The notes under the pieces were generated by a model, which did not search any database, was not told the DNA's origin, and was given only the letters and a program-made list of their open reading frames with translations. The translations under genes and the position numbers were made by a program. Below, in pieces: positions 24,691-25,347 of a stretch of 25,347 bases of DNA; positions within the stretch are counted from its first letter, which is position 1, and every line of letters starts with the position of its first letter. Source of the DNA: an uncultured Planctomycetaceae bacterium (GTDB lineage: Bacteria; Planctomycetota; Planctomycetia; Pirellulales; UBA1268); assembly GCA_937926325.1 (NCBI GenBank), contig CALAZQ010000512.1, forward strand, positions 1-25,347, in the 5' to 3' direction.

Positions 24691-25347
24691 ATGCGGAATC
24701 TCACAGTCTCTTCTCAGACCCTTCGACTCTGGTCGCTGGCTGCCATCTGCTGCCTGCTGGTCGGTTCAAGCGGCTGCTCCACCCTCCTGACCGTCGCCTA
24801 CCTGATCCGCCCCGAGGACGTGCCGGCGGAATACAAAGGCTTACGGGGCAAGCATGTGGCAGTGGTCTGCCGGCCGGTGGTCGAACTGGAGTTCACCGAC
24901 GCCGGCACCGCTCGGGATCTCGCCCAGCGGGTCGGGGCCAACATCCGTGACAATGTCCGCGGGACGAAAGTCATCAACCAGCAGGAGATCTCCCGCTGGC
25001 TCGACGAGAACGCCTGGGTTGACTATCCGACGCTCGGCAAGGCCGTCGATGCCGATCTCGTGGTGGGTATCGACCTTGACCACTTTTCACTCCACGAGGG
25101 TTCGACACTCTACCGCGGCCGGACGACGGCCCACCTGCGGGTCTTCGACGTCACCGACGGCACCGTCGTGTTCGACAAGCAACTGGAAGACTTCACCTTT
25201 CCAGCAGACAGCGCCATCCCCACCGCCGACCAGTCGGAGCAGCAGTTCCGCGGCCTGTTTCTCCGCATCCTCTCCGGCCGACTCTCCCGCTGCTTTCACG
25301 CCTACGAAAGCCGTGCATATTTCGCGGAAGAGAATCTGATTTACTAG
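24691..25347 (+). CDS. Lipoprotein of unknown function
   Basis: Not recognised as a named family. The 218-residue product starts at ATG 24691 with AAGGAG (24680-24685) 5 nt upstream, preferred over ATG 24664. A lipoprotein signal ends LLVGSSGC with the lipid-anchored Cys at residue 29. The mature part alternates strands and helices: KHVAVVCRPVVELEF, then ARDLAQRVGANIRDNVRGTKVI, then an ADLVVGIDLDHFSLHEG segment and a beta-rich HLRVFDVTDGTVVFDK. This resembles small envelope lipoproteins with a CsgG- or TolB-N-like alpha/beta fold, but that is only an impression. The C-terminus is complete at the window's last base. It lies divergent from tilS, 160 nt between start codons. Confidence 0.82.
   Translation: MRNLTVSSQTLRLWSLAAICCLLVGSSGCSTLLTVAYLIRPEDVPAEYKGLRGKHVAVVCRPVVELEFTDAGTARDLAQRVGANIRDNVRGTKVINQQEISRWLDENAWVDYPTLGKAVDADLVVGIDLDHFSLHEGSTLYRGRTTAHLRVFDVTDGTVVFDKQLEDFTFPADSAIPTADQSEQQFRGLFLRILSGRLSRCFHAYESRAYFAEENLIY

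Overview
This is GC-rich (about two thirds by eye), gene-dense bacterial chromosome with 17 protein genes on both strands and little intergenic space. No rRNA, tRNA, CRISPR array, insertion sequence or phage gene was seen. The mix suggests a planctomycete, probably near Pirellulales: a stand-alone DnaA with a basic linker and no dnaN beside it, a divergent Dxs, a DUF374 acyltransferase, a large AsmA-like protein with FPY repeats, a FHA-GAF-Fis regulator, and secreted proteins with two PDZ domains or no known family. This placement is inferred from protein style, not from a marker gene.

Layout. 1-2087 (-): tail-specific protease Prc, cut by the window edge. 2281-3177 (-): CbiX-type chelatase, divergent from a FHA/GAF/Fis regulator (3226-4494, +). 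That regulator meets a TetA-like MFS transporter (4475-5839, -) tail to tail with a 20-nt overlap. 5917-12558 (+) is one long run: xseA, xseB, a polyprenyl synthase (ispA type), dxs, NAD kinase and a secreted protein translationally coupled to it. The xse-ispA-dxs order is conserved in many bacteria and joins DNA repair to isoprenoid precursor supply. dnaA (12589-14100, -) follows after a hairpin, with its own near-consensus promoter. A two-PDZ secreted protein (14724-16139, +) diverges from it. A minus-strand envelope cluster comes next, in transcription order AsmA-like protein, dapF, DUF374 acyltransferase (21385 to 16212). A 12-TM MFS transporter (21672-23339, +) diverges from it. tilS (23367-24530, -) and a lipoprotein (24691-25347, +) end the window.

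Most of the content is housekeeping. The best leads are: (1) the longest dnaA frame begins inside the -35 box of a good promoter, so the real start is probably a GTG about 300 nt downstream, giving a long leader; (2) the AsmA-like protein is built from about 115-residue modules, each with an FPY motif; (3) a FHA-GAF-Fis protein resembles an NtrC-type regulator that lacks the AAA+ domain; (4) a 12-bp exact direct repeat lies in the leader of the second MFS gene. I found no clear new multi-gene defence or mobile system.
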